60,678 nt of DNA. Origin: Methylophaga sp. (GTDB taxonomy: Bacteria; Pseudomonadota; Gammaproteobacteria; Nitrosococcales; Methylophagaceae). Under the pieces are notes generated by a model. The model worked only from the letters and a program-made list of their open reading frames with translations. It searched no databases and had not been told where the DNA came from. Location of the stretch: positions 1 to 60,678 of the forward strand of contig DRHW01000044.1 of NCBI GenBank assembly GCA_011053005.1. The letters run 5' to 3'. Made by a program: the position numbers and the translations under genes. Shown here one piece after another: positions 25,503 through 34,275 of the stretch (its first letter is position 1; each line of letters begins with the position of its first letter).

Positions 25503-26183
25503 ATGCGTATTTTAATTATTGAAGATGAACATCATTTACGCCAGCAAATTAGCGAGCAATTACAAAAGCAAAATTTAACGATAGATGCGGCTGCAGACGG
25601 TAAAGAAGGTCTCTATTTCGGTTTAGAATATGCCTATGATATTGCGATTATTGATTTAGGATTGCCTAAAATATCGGGTATCGAAGTTATACAACAACTT
25701 CGTAGTGCTGGAAAAGACTTTCCTATTCTTATTTTAACGGCAAGGGGTCGTTGGCAAGATAAAGTAGCAGGATTAGAAGCTGGTGCAGATGATTACCTCG
25801 TTAAACCCTTCCATTTTGAAGAACTATCAGCACGTATCAATGCGTTGGCAAGACGCGCATCAGGTTGGGCAAATGCTGTTTTACGTTGTGGCCCAATCAC
25901 TCTCAATCCAACCAGCCAAGAAGTAACTTCTGACAACAATAATATCGATCTTACTGCTTATGAATATCGCCTACTTCATTACCTAATGTTGCATGCCGGC
26001 GAAGTGATATCAAAAACCGAATTAGTCGATCATATTTATGAACAAGATAATGATCGCGACAGCAATGTCATTGAAGTGTTTATAAAACGCCTACGCAACA
26101 AGCTTGATCCAGATAAATCATTGAATGCAATAGAAACCTTACGAGGCCGCGGTTACCGGCTAACGCTAACACGTGCACATTAA
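25503..26183 (+). CDS. OmpR-family response regulator, PhoP-like
   Basis: 226 aa: receiver domain 1-115 with acidic pocket E7/D8, phospho-acceptor Asp51 ('IAIIDLGLPKISGIEV') and Lys101 ('DDYLVKPFHFEEL'), then a winged-helix DNA-binding domain ('ITLNPTSQEVTSDN', 'LTAYEYRLLHYLMLHAGEVI', 'VIEVFIKRLRNKLD', 'LRGRGYRLTL'). Its partner kinase overlaps it by 11 bp and is of the PhoQ type, so PhoP-like is the best guess. A CAGTTT-N5-CAGTTT repeat about 0.9 kb upstream, before the cytochrome gene, is a candidate target. Confidence 0.92.
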   Translation: MRILIIEDEHHLRQQISEQLQKQNLTIDAAADGKEGLYFGLEYAYDIAIIDLGLPKISGIEVIQQLRSAGKDFPILILTARGRWQDKVAGLEAGADDYLVKPFHFEELSARINALARRASGWANAVLRCGPITLNPTSQEVTSDNNNIDLTAYEYRLLHYLMLHAGEVISKTELVDHIYEQDNDRDSNVIEVFIKRLRNKLDPDKSLNAIETLRGRGYRLTLTRAH

Positions 26184-27525
26184 ACACCTTTCTCTTAGCA
26201 ACCGCTTACTGATTGTTATCAGTTTCGTTCTAACGGCCTTTTTAGGGCTCTCAGCCTTCAGTCTTAATAATGCTTTTCAGGCGAGCACTGACAGTGCGCA
26301 ACACAAACGTTTAAAAAACTATGTTTATACTTTGCTGGCATCGGCTGATTTTGGTGAGCAAGGCTGGGTAACAATGCCTGACAATCTTGCTGAACCTAAT
26401 TTTGCTACTCCCAATTCAGGTTTGTATGCACAAATCACCACAGGCCAAGAAATTGTCTGGCAATCAAGGTCATCGCTGGGTTTATTTATTGCACTTCCAA
26501 AACATCCTGGCCCATCAAATGAACACCTTTCTATTATCCAACTCAACAATCAGGTTAAATTAATCAACTTGGCCTATGGTTTTGTGTGGGAAAATGATCA
26601 AGGTAAACATTTTGAATACACTATTAATGTCTCTGAAGATCTGAATGCTGTAAGCCAACAAAAAGCAAAGTTCCAACGTAATTTATGGTATTGGTTAGGT
26701 GGCACAGGACTGATGTTATTAATCGCCCAAGCCTTAATTTTAAGATGGGGGTTACGCCCACTATATGATGTTGCAGATGATCTTCATGCAATTGAAAGAG
26801 GTGATCGTAAACGTTTATTAAAAAACTACCCAACTGAATTGAATCAGCTCACACAAAATATAAATAACTTGCTTGATCACGAAGAGTCTCGCCGTAAACG
26901 TTATAAAAACTCACTGGCAGATCTAGCTCATAGCCTAAAAACACCGCTCGCTGTTTTTCGTGGCGAATTGGAAAATAGTATAGATATTAATCAAGTAAAA
27001 CATATCGGTAACGAGCAGCTCGATCGAATAAGTGCCTTAGTAGACTATCAATTACAAAGAGCTTCAACTGAGGGTTCTAACAGTTTACAAGCACCGGTAT
27101 CATTAGGAGATATTATCAATAAGATTCTGATCTCTTTAGATAAAGTGTATCAAGCAAAATCGATTCGTCGTCAATTTGAAATTGAGCGAGATGTTTTCAT
27201 TCATGCTGATGAAGGGGATATGTACGAGCTACTGGGTAACTTATTAGAAAATGCTTATAAGTACTGCAATAGACGAGTCAATGTTTTAGTCGTTTCGCGA
27301 CTTGATACTATTGATATTCATATAGAAGACGATGGCAATGGCATTCCAGAACAGGCTCATAAAGAAATCATCAAACGTGGGAAACGTATTGATACTCAAA
27401 TCGAAGGCCAAGGACTCGGTCTATCCATCGCCAGCGATATTGTCGCAGCCTACCAAGGTGAGATTAAGTTAAAAGACAGTCACCTTGGCGGTGCTAATTT
27501 TATTATTTGCTTGCCCAAGCAATAA
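26173..27525 (+). CDS. sensor histidine kinase, PhoQ-like
   Basis: 450 aa starting with GTG inside the end of the regulator gene. TM1 about 12-30, periplasmic sensor 31-170, TM2 171-190, HAMP 191-243, H-box with His253 ('SLADLAHSLKTPLAVFRGEL'), N-box 'ELLGNLLENAYKYCNRRVNV', G1 'DDGNGIP', G2 'GQGLGLSIASDIVAAY'. The 'HSLKTPLAV' and 'NAYKYC' wording is that of PhoQ rather than EnvZ or QseC. The sensor part lacks an obvious PhoQ acidic Mg2+ patch, so the ligand may differ. Confidence 0.9.
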   Translation: MHIKHLSLSNRLLIVISFVLTAFLGLSAFSLNNAFQASTDSAQHKRLKNYVYTLLASADFGEQGWVTMPDNLAEPNFATPNSGLYAQITTGQEIVWQSRSSLGLFIALPKHPGPSNEHLSIIQLNNQVKLINLAYGFVWENDQGKHFEYTINVSEDLNAVSQQKAKFQRNLWYWLGGTGLMLLIAQALILRWGLRPLYDVADDLHAIERGDRKRLLKNYPTELNQLTQNINNLLDHEESRRKRYKNSLADLAHSLKTPLAVFRGELENSIDINQVKHIGNEQLDRISALVDYQLQRASTEGSNSLQAPVSLGDIINKILISLDKVYQAKSIRRQFEIERDVFIHADEGDMYELLGNLLENAYKYCNRRVNVLVVSRLDTIDIHIEDDGNGIPEQAHKEIIKRGKRIDTQIEGQGLGLSIASDIVAAYQGEIKLKDSHLGGANFIICLPKQ

Positions 27526-27548
27526 GACATCAAGTTGACCTAGTTCAA

Positions 27549-28070
27549 CTAATATTGCTCTTCTTGGCACTCTCTTAAATACTTGAAGATTAAGCGCGCT
27601 GACTTTGGCGGTTTATTTTCGGTTGTTTCTTTATTGGCATTTCTGACTAACTGTCGTACATGTTGCATATCAAAATTATCAAATTGATTGCGTAAAACAG
27701 ACATCACTTCGTTATCACCAGCAAGTAACAGATCTCGCCACTCTTCGAGTTGCTGAAACTGTTTGGTATCACCATTGTGTGCTTGGCGAATTTTATCTAA
27801 ATGTAGTTTAATTTCTTGGTGCTCTTCATCGACCATAATCCCGCCGATAAAACCAATTTGACGCTTTAACGCACCTAATTTCATGCCCTGTGCTTTTATG
27901 ACTTGGTCATAAAGACGTTCTGATAAATTCAATTTATCGAGATCTTTAATAGGTAACTCGACTAATTCCTTACCTAACTCTCTCAGTTCTTGTAACTCAC
28001 GTTTGATTTCAGACTTACTGACATAGTCTTCCTCATCGTCATACGTCGCTTTTTCACCAAACTTCATCAT
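27549..28070 (-). CDS. darP: ribosome-associated protein DarP (YjgA)
   Basis: 173 aa, the DUF615 family. In E. coli DarP acts in late 50S subunit maturation around the peptidyl transferase centre. Seen: 'VSKSEIKRELQELRELGKEL', 'YDQVIKAQGMKLGALKRQIG', 'FIGGIMVDEE', 'WRDLLLAGDNEVMSVLRNQF' and 'QHVRQLVRNANKE', all family-typical. Convergent with the kinase gene. Confidence 0.95.
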   Translation of the reverse strand: MMKFGEKATYDDEEDYVSKSEIKRELQELRELGKELVELPIKDLDKLNLSERLYDQVIKAQGMKLGALKRQIGFIGGIMVDEEHQEIKLHLDKIRQAHNGDTKQFQQLEEWRDLLLAGDNEVMSVLRNQFDNFDMQHVRQLVRNANKETTENKPPKSARLIFKYLRECQEEQY

Positions 28071-28228
28071 ATTAATGCCTTAACTATCAATTTTTAATAC
28101 CGCTATTTTACTCGAATAACTACGCATGATGAAAATAATGTCATTCAAGATTTTGACGAACTAGCATAACCTGCAATTACGATGGTTTACAGATATTAAA
28201 AAACCCCGTTTTAAAAACTTAACACCGC

Positions 28229-29059
28229 TTATTTAGGTTTTCTAAAACGTAACGTCATCCGATCACTTTCACCAATTGCTTGATAACGCACTTTATCTTG
28301 CTCACCTAAGCGCAATGTTGGCGGCAAAGTCCAAACACCTTTTGTATAATCTTTCGTATCTTGTGAATTAGCATTAATTTCTGATGTTGCTTCTAATACA
28401 AAACCTGCTTTTTCTGCTTGTTTAATAACAAAGTCTTGCTCAAGATAACCAGAGCTTTTCATAGTTGCTAGATCAGTACCCAAAGTAGCACGATGATCCG
28501 TCACGCCTAAAATACCACCGGGTTTTAATACCTGATAAAACGCATTAAACATTTCATTATCATAATTCCCTTTTATCCAGTTATGGACGTTTCTAAAGGT
28601 TAAAACGGCATCAACGCTGTTATCTGCTCCTAACGTCCAATATGTTGGTGGACCTAACTCAACCACTTTTACCTTGTCATACATTTTAGGCATTGTTGCT
28701 AACCAGTTCTGATAGTCAGCTTGCATCTCTTGTCGCCATAGAGGGCCGTCATGTTGAGGAAAGCCAGCGGCAATAAATTGTCCACCGCCATTTTTTAAAT
28801 ACGGTGCTAAAATTTCTGTATACCAACCTTTTCCAGGCCAAACTTCTACCACCGTCATCTCAGGTTTAATCTGAAAGAAATTGAGTGTTTGTAGTGGATG
28901 ACGATAAACATCACGTTGTTTATTGTCTTCTGAACGATGATTACTATTAATAATATCTAGCAATTTGGATGATTCAGCGGCTTGGACTAAAGCTGAATTT
29001 GAGAAACTCATCATTAATAACGAACATAGAACGGCAGTTTTACGATTGAATAACGGCAT
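28229..29059 (-). CDS. exported SAM-methyltransferase-like protein
   Basis: 276 aa with an N-terminal signal peptide ('AVLCSLLMMSFSNSALVQAA') followed by a class I methyltransferase-like fold: 'PEMTVVEVWPGKGWYTEILA' in the place of the SAM glycine loop, 'DAVLTFRNVHNWIKGNYD' and 'FYQVLKPGGILGVTDHRA'. Such exported homologues are common in gammaproteobacteria and are annotated as methyltransferases, although SAM is not expected in the periplasm. I use the ATG at 29059 because GAGGTG lies 5 nt upstream; the GTG one codon earlier is too close to it. Single gene, flanked by spacers of about 160-180 bp. Confidence 0.82.
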   Translation of the reverse strand: MPLFNRKTAVLCSLLMMSFSNSALVQAAESSKLLDIINSNHRSEDNKQRDVYRHPLQTLNFFQIKPEMTVVEVWPGKGWYTEILAPYLKNGGGQFIAAGFPQHDGPLWRQEMQADYQNWLATMPKMYDKVKVVELGPPTYWTLGADNSVDAVLTFRNVHNWIKGNYDNEMFNAFYQVLKPGGILGVTDHRATLGTDLATMKSSGYLEQDFVIKQAEKAGFVLEATSEINANSQDTKDYTKGVWTLPPTLRLGEQDKVRYQAIGESDRMTLRFRKPK

Positions 29060-29238
29060 CACTTCACCTCAAATTTAGATAATTAACTTAACAACATAGA
29101 CTGCATTTAAATGAGAACGTTACACGCTGAATTATTTTATTAGCGATTCACTTAAACACACTAACATGAAAACTCGCATAAATTGTCTTATATAAACTGT
29201 AAATATTGATAATAAAACAGACTTTTGTAATCGTCTAA

Positions 29239-29946
29239 CTATTCATCACTTTTGTTTTGAGCAAGTAATCGATTTTTTCGTACTCGCGAGATAATGGTTG
29301 TAATAAATGCTAATACGCCAATCAAAACAAACGATAGGATGACTTCGCCAGTAAATAACTCTTCCATAGAATTAACGGTAGAAAGTGATTGTCCCAAATT
29401 AACTAAAACAAAACTAACAGGCCACATACCAAAATAGGTTCCGATTGCATATTCCCGCGTTTTGATTGGACTAAATGCAAAGATCATATTCACAAACCAA
29501 AATGGAAATAATGGTACGGCACGCATAAAAATCAGGTAACCAAAAACATCGCCATGAAGTTTTGCCATAACTCTCTTGGTGGATTCCATATTTTCTAATC
29601 TAGCTCTGGCCCAATCAGCAAATAAATAACGGGCTAACCAAAAGACTAAAACCGCACCAATCGTAGATGCAAAACTGGCTAGTAAGACGCCATACCAACG
29701 GCCAAAAATAAAACCAATTGCTAACGACATAATCGCTGCGCCCGGCAGATTGAGCACGGCAGAAAGTATATAGATACCACCTGTTATAAAAAACGCTTGC
29801 CAGAAATTGGCATCCGCATAAGCTAGCAGGTCTTCTTTATGCTGTTTCAGGGTATCAAAGCTTAAATAATCTTGACCGCCATTAAGAAAAAATACGCCAA
29901 CGAAACTGATTAATACGGCAAAAATCAATATTTTTTTTATCATCAA
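29239..29946 (-). CDS. TVP38/TMEM64 (DedA-related) membrane protein
   Basis: 235 aa with about six membrane segments. The core 'AVLNLPGAAIMSLAIGFIFG' with 'FWLARYLFADWARARLENME' and 'RAVPLFPFWFVNMIFAFSPI' is the VTT (SNARE-associated Golgi) domain, including the conserved Arg in 'MRAVPLFP'. DedA/VTT proteins are linked to lipid flipping, envelope and proton homeostasis. It is next to a PAP2 phosphatase gene on the same strand (38-bp gap); undecaprenyl-phosphate recycling could unite the two, which is inference. Confidence 0.88.
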   Translation of the reverse strand: MMIKKILIFAVLISFVGVFFLNGGQDYLSFDTLKQHKEDLLAYADANFWQAFFITGGIYILSAVLNLPGAAIMSLAIGFIFGRWYGVLLASFASTIGAVLVFWLARYLFADWARARLENMESTKRVMAKLHGDVFGYLIFMRAVPLFPFWFVNMIFAFSPIKTREYAIGTYFGMWPVSFVLVNLGQSLSTVNSMEELFTGEVILSFVLIGVLAFITTIISRVRKNRLLAQNKSDE

Positions 29947-29984
29947 AAATACTTCACAAAGTAGATAATATTTTATCTCGCATT

Positions 29985-30677
29985 TTAATTTGCTTTACCT
30001 AAGGACTTAGTCCATGTTTTAGCTCGAATATTCCAAATAAACCAACACATTAACCAACATATCAACGCAGAGGTTATATCATGGCTAACAAAATGAGCGC
30101 CACGAATTTGTTGATCTAAGCCAAAGACCAGTCCCATGATGATAACCAAAACTAAGATCAAAGTTGATTGTTTTGGCCAATAATGACGACTAAAAAAATA
30201 AACACCAAAAAACATATAAGCCGAACTTGCATGACCGGCAGGAAAGCAATGCCCTGCTCCGGCTATCGGCGACCATAAACTATGTAACCATGTTTGATAA
30301 GCTTGATGCCCGCCAAAATCAATCACAGACCATGGGCAATCTACCGCAATCATCCGTTTGAATAGTGACACGGTTAATGTTGCAACAGGTAAGCTCAGTG
30401 ATAAATAGGCTAATCCTGATTTATATTTAGCTAAAAATTGCGATTTGAATGACACTAAATACAAAATCAATACCATGACATAAAGCCCAACAGCAAGATC
30501 ATGCGCGTCATCATGTAATATTTTTTGGGTCAGCCAAGCTGACTTAAGCGCCCATTGCCCGCCTTCCAGTTGGTACCAAAAATGTGCAAAATGCCAATCA
30601 ATATCAAACAAAATAATGGGCGTAATAACGGCGATATATAGGCTAATCGGCAGCCATAGTGTTTTTTGTTTTAACAT
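29985..30677 (-). CDS. PAP2-family membrane phosphatase
   Basis: 230 aa with six membrane segments. The three PAP2 motifs are seen in relaxed form: 'LFKRMIAVDCPW' (motif 1, KxxxxxxxP), 'GHCFPAGHASSAY' (motif 2, PAGH instead of PSGH) and 'RGAHFVSHDITSA' (motif 3, R-x5-H-x3-D). These enzymes remove phosphate from lipid phosphates such as undecaprenyl diphosphate, phosphatidate or lipid A. The layout with a long first periplasmic loop resembles LpxE/PgpB-like acid phosphatases; the substrate is not known. Confidence 0.87.
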   Translation of the reverse strand: MLKQKTLWLPISLYIAVITPIILFDIDWHFAHFWYQLEGGQWALKSAWLTQKILHDDAHDLAVGLYVMVLILYLVSFKSQFLAKYKSGLAYLSLSLPVATLTVSLFKRMIAVDCPWSVIDFGGHQAYQTWLHSLWSPIAGAGHCFPAGHASSAYMFFGVYFFSRHYWPKQSTLILVLVIIMGLVFGLDQQIRGAHFVSHDITSALICWLMCWFIWNIRAKTWTKSLGKAN

Positions 30678-31121
30678 TGAATTAAGCTTTGTTATCCATG
30701 TTGGTTATACCGTTATAAAAACTATTAAATACAGGTTTATAACGTTAAAGCGATAAGATATCTTACAAGTTAAAGGCCATCCTGATACAAAACTTATAGC
30801 CAAAAATACACACTTTAATCTATGAACTTTGGAATAGTTATAATTTATATGATCCTCATTAATCAGTACACATCATAAGTAATATAGTATCGAATCCATT
30901 TATTCATCTAGCTGGATAATATTAAGTAACAAGATAAATTGGTAATTAGTACTACTTAACGACTTTTATACATCATATTGAATCGATAATAATGTTGAGA
31001 TCTAACATGTCATACGCTGTAAAAAACAATTTCAGTGAGCAGTATTTTAGATAGCTATATCCAAATCTATAATTTACATAACAGGATAAAACAGCTGACT
31101 TAACGAATACTTAAGATGTAT
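30678..31121. other. 444-bp AT-rich gap without a gene
   Basis: No frame of credible length or SD was found on either strand, and no tRNA-like fold. It holds a 12-bp palindrome TAAGATATCTTA (30754-30765), probably within the promoter region of the PAP2 gene, and the downstream end of the ten-gene operon. I see no convincing T-tailed terminator. Confidence 0.6.
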
Positions 31122-31838
31122 TTAAAATTCAAATTCAGCCAGAAAGCGCCATGTATTGTCAGGAGTGGTCGAATCTAGTCCTAGAATATTACCCACTTCC
31201 CAATGTAGCTTTTTACCTGCACTAAATTTCATATCGCCCATTATTGCAGGGCCAATACCGCGTGTATTTTGGCCACTGTAGAATTCTAATGCAGGTTCAA
31301 AATAGCGTGAATAACGATAGCGAACTTGTAGTGCTAACGCAGATTCGATGTCGGATTGAATGGTGTCACCCCATTCATAAATGGCCCAAAGATTCGCAGA
31401 ACCTGTCCAAGTTCCCCATTCTTTCTCCATTAGCAGGCCCGATGCCAACTCCCAGTTGTTATCGTATCGATCTTTCTCTAACTCAACGATTACCCCCCAA
31501 TCGACAGCATATTCACCTTGTTCTGTCAGTTGCCATTTGGCCTCTGCTTCGTAGGCATCAATGCTACTTTCATTGTTACTTACAATGAGATAACCTTCAA
31601 CAAACAACCGTTCAGACAGTGACTGACCTATGCCAAGACGATGTTTTTGCTCACCATCAGCAGAAATCATTCGCCATTCGACTTCTCTTTCCAAAGGTTG
31701 TACATAGGGATGATAAACTTTATCTATTGCTAAGCCATCCGCATGAATTATTGGTGACAAACAATAGCTACACAAGACAAATAAAGAAGTTAATTTATAA
31801 TTATGTCTCACTTCTGTAACCTGCGATTGTAATTCCAA
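31122..31838 (-). CDS. putative outer-membrane beta-barrel protein of the FTR1 operon
   Basis: 238 aa. A signal peptide-like segment spans about residues 15-33 ('KLTSLFVLCSYCLSPIIHA'); the rest alternates polar and aromatic residues in short strands ('GEYAVDWGVIVELEKDRYDN', 'GSANLWAIYEWGD', 'VRYRYSRYFEPALEFYSGQN') and ends with Phe ('WRFLAEFEF'), typical of small outer-membrane barrels. The start overlaps the FTR1 gene by 31 bp; a later start is possible. As last gene of the operon it may be a porin-like partner for iron uptake (inference). No family recognised. Confidence 0.72.
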   Translation of the reverse strand: MELQSQVTEVRHNYKLTSLFVLCSYCLSPIIHADGLAIDKVYHPYVQPLEREVEWRMISADGEQKHRLGIGQSLSERLFVEGYLIVSNNESSIDAYEAEAKWQLTEQGEYAVDWGVIVELEKDRYDNNWELASGLLMEKEWGTWTGSANLWAIYEWGDTIQSDIESALALQVRYRYSRYFEPALEFYSGQNTRGIGPAIMGDMKFSAGKKLHWEVGNILGLDSTTPDNTWRFLAEFEF

Positions 31839-32593
31839 GAATAGCCTGAAAGTAAGATGATAAATAATAATGCTAATAAATAAGCTGTTACTTGGATGGC
31901 AGTCGGTGTTGCCTCATAGCCAATGACGGCATAGAGTAATTGTCCAGTAACCGAATGTTCACTAATCCAAGTTGATGTATCCCATAGCGGGTACTGGCTA
32001 ACAATCCAATCAGCCTGAGTAAGTTGTTGTACTGTTTGTGAAATCATACTACCTGCTAACAACACAATAAGTAGATAACCGACTTTAGCACTGATTTTAA
32101 CCGGCATATTGATAAGTAGATAATAGATACATATTCCAATACTAACGCCTATTCCAGCTCCAATTGCACTACCTAACAATACCGATTCTAGTAAATCGGG
32201 CACCGTCACAAAGCCATGAATATAAATAATAATTTCTGAACCTTCGCGTACTGCAGCAAACACGACACCGATTATCATCATTATTGTAATTAAGATGCTA
32301 TCAAATGCTGTCAGTGGTCGTCGCATCGCCGTCATTAGAAAAACCAGCAAAACTAAATAAATGATTATCTGTATGCCGGCGTTCGTGAGTTCTTGGCCCA
32401 CACCATCGAACGATTGTGATAACTGTTCAATATTAAATGCGTATATTGCCGCACCGATCAATCCTAACAAGAATGTATTGAGTAACCATGGGCGACCGTG
32501 GTTAAATCTCTGGCTAAAAGCAAGAAATAAACTAATGATAAGCGACGCCTCGATCACTTCTCGTAATACAATTATGACTGCATTTAAAAGCAC
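31808..32593 (-). CDS. FTR1-family iron permease
   Basis: 261 aa, seven predicted membrane helices, the size of EfeU/Ftr1. The two iron-binding R-E-x-x-E helices are seen: R11-E-V-I-E15 in 'VLREVIEASLIIS' (the usual Gly is replaced) and R116-E-G-S-E120 in 'VREGSEIIIYIHG'. FTR1 permeases move Fe3+ derived from Fe2+ oxidation across the inner membrane. It follows the cupredoxin-like gene by 8 bp, as FtrC follows FtrB in ftrABCD systems, but no P19/FtrA, peroxidase or ferredoxin gene is present. Confidence 0.9.
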   Translation of the reverse strand: MLLNAVIIVLREVIEASLIISLFLAFSQRFNHGRPWLLNTFLLGLIGAAIYAFNIEQLSQSFDGVGQELTNAGIQIIIYLVLLVFLMTAMRRPLTAFDSILITIMMIIGVVFAAVREGSEIIIYIHGFVTVPDLLESVLLGSAIGAGIGVSIGICIYYLLINMPVKISAKVGYLLIVLLAGSMISQTVQQLTQADWIVSQYPLWDTSTWISEHSVTGQLLYAVIGYEATPTAIQVTAYLLALLFIILLSGYSWNYNRRLQK

Positions 32594-32601
32594 GATATCA
32601 C

Positions 32602-32931
32602 CTATTTAACGATTATTTTACCTTGAGCAGTTTTTGGAAAAAACTCCCCAAAAAATGGATATTCACCGACTTCTAATGGCCCAATGAACAGCACGCCTTG
32701 GCTATTACCAGGAATCACTTTTTCACGATTCAATTCATAGCTTTCAATTTCTTCGGCCGTATTGTCCCGATTAAAAAAAATTAGCTTTACTTTAGTATCC
32801 GCTGGGATTTCTATTTCGGCGGGATAAAACAAATGATCACGAATATCAATTTCAATTATTGGCATCGCTATCACCGATAGACTCAAACTTGAAAATAGCA
32901 TAAGTAAAAAATAACGCAGTGCTAGATTCAT
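32602..32931 (-). CDS. cupredoxin-like periplasmic protein (EfeO/FtrB type), copper ligands missing
   Basis: 109 aa with a signal peptide (to about 'LSVIAMP'). The body 'HLFYPAEIEIPADTKVKLIF', 'EEIESYELNREKVIPGNSQG' and 'GPLEVGEYPFFGEFFPKTAQ' is the cupredoxin-1/EfeO domain that accompanies FTR1 permeases. Homologues as I recall them have a His in the FGE(F/Y)H loop; here it is Phe ('GEFFPKTAQG'). The only His (in 'DHLF') is elsewhere, so a type 1 copper site is unlikely. It may instead be an iron-handling or structural partner. 3 bp after the kinase gene. Confidence 0.85.
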   Translation of the reverse strand: MNLALRYFLLMLFSSLSLSVIAMPIIEIDIRDHLFYPAEIEIPADTKVKLIFFNRDNTAEEIESYELNREKVIPGNSQGVLFIGPLEVGEYPFFGEFFPKTAQGKIIVK

Positions 32932-32934
32932 TAT

Positions 32935-34275
32935 TTACCTCGTTGATTTAATTGGGAAATCTATCACAACTTTTAGCCCGCCTAATTGTGTTGAAGACTG
33001 TAATGTTATTTTAGCTCTATGTAAGTTTACGATATGTTTAACTATCGCTAAACCCAAGCCACAGCCTAATATACCCGAGTCATGTCTATCACCATCCACA
33101 CGATAAAATCGTTCAAATACTCGCTCATATTGTTCTTTGGGGATCCCTGGCCCGGAATCTTCAACAATTAATCTAATTCCGGTTGTGATATGTTTCGACG
33201 TGACCAGTATTTCTCCATATTCAGGAGTATATTTACTGGCATTGCTAATAAGGTTTTGCACTAAAGTTTCAATTGCAAATTGATTGGCTCGAATTAAACA
33301 GACTTCTCCGCCTGACAGACTAATGATCTGTTGTTTCAGGGCAATATGCTCATAATCTTTAGCGATAATATTCTGTACGATTGAGCTCAGGTCTACATCA
33401 GACTGTTTGATTGATCCTGGCTCTGGTGAGTAACGATATAACGATAATATTTGCTCAATAACCGATCCCATGCGTTCAATCCCACTAGCAAGGGGTAATA
33501 AAGCGGCTTCGCTAACCTGCTCATTATTTTGAAGATTATGCAACTGAACTTTTAGAATACTAATAGGGGTCCGAAGCTCATGTGCCGCATCAGCGGCAAA
33601 CTGTTGCTCCCTGATAAAAGCATCATTCAATCGACGTAATAAGGCATTCGTAGTTGCCACTAATGATGTCAATTCCACTGGCGTATTAGTCATTAAAATA
33701 GGACTGAGATCGTCAGGTTTCTTGTGACTTAATTGACCACCGAGTTCTCTTAACGGCTTGAGTCCTACACCAATTGCAATCCATATAATAAAAGCTGCTA
33801 CAGGTATCGCTAATACGATAGGAATAATCGAGGCCGTCACTACACTTTCAGCTAGGTTATATCGAATATCCGAGCGTTCTCCAGTAATAACCCAACGGTT
33901 TAACGCATCATCTTTTAATATGTAAACTCGCCACCGATATCCGTTGAAATTGATATCTTTAAACCCCGATGATACAACCTCATTTTCTGGAGTTAATAAA
34001 GGTGTAAGAGCATTATTTGATCGCGCTAACAATGAAAAATCATCTGTTAATATCTGAAAAAAAACAGTTGGAGATAAGTTTTCATTCGCTGCTTCATGGG
34101 GAATAAGCGCTTGATTAGCGTTCGATATCATCGCCGCCATACTTTGTAGGCGGTCGTCAAATAACCGTTGCGCTTTAGCAATGCTGGCTTGATAACCTTG
34201 TAATAAAGATACAAATATCACCAGCGTAATGATTGCGATTAAAGCGAGTAATAAGTATGTTCTAATTGACTTCAT
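32935..34275 (-). CDS. sensor histidine kinase, QseC-like
   Basis: 446 aa: TM1 about 7-26, periplasmic sensor 27-145 ('GYRWRVYILKDDALNRWVIT' is typical of QseC/PmrB-like sensors), TM2 146-170, HAMP, H-box with His232 ('QFAADAAHELRTPISILKVQ'), N-box 'LVQNLISNASKYTPEYGEIL', G1 'DSGPGIPKE', F-box 'FERFYRVDGDRHDSG', G2 'GCGLGLAIVKHIVNLH'. Its ATG overlaps the regulator's stop (ATGA). It lies in the middle of an operon with biosynthesis genes upstream and iron genes downstream, so its signal may be iron or the operon's own product (inference). Confidence 0.92.
   Translation of the reverse strand: MKSIRTYLLLALIAIITLVIFVSLLQGYQASIAKAQRLFDDRLQSMAAMISNANQALIPHEAANENLSPTVFFQILTDDFSLLARSNNALTPLLTPENEVVSSGFKDINFNGYRWRVYILKDDALNRWVITGERSDIRYNLAESVVTASIIPIVLAIPVAAFIIWIAIGVGLKPLRELGGQLSHKKPDDLSPILMTNTPVELTSLVATTNALLRRLNDAFIREQQFAADAAHELRTPISILKVQLHNLQNNEQVSEAALLPLASGIERMGSVIEQILSLYRYSPEPGSIKQSDVDLSSIVQNIIAKDYEHIALKQQIISLSGGEVCLIRANQFAIETLVQNLISNASKYTPEYGEILVTSKHITTGIRLIVEDSGPGIPKEQYERVFERFYRVDGDRHDSGILGCGLGLAIVKHIVNLHRAKITLQSSTQLGGLKVVIDFPIKSTR

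Noticed and set aside
30678..31121. Hidden gene or small RNA in the 444-bp gap
   Set aside because: Only very short frames without SD, and no T-tailed hairpin that would mark an sRNA.
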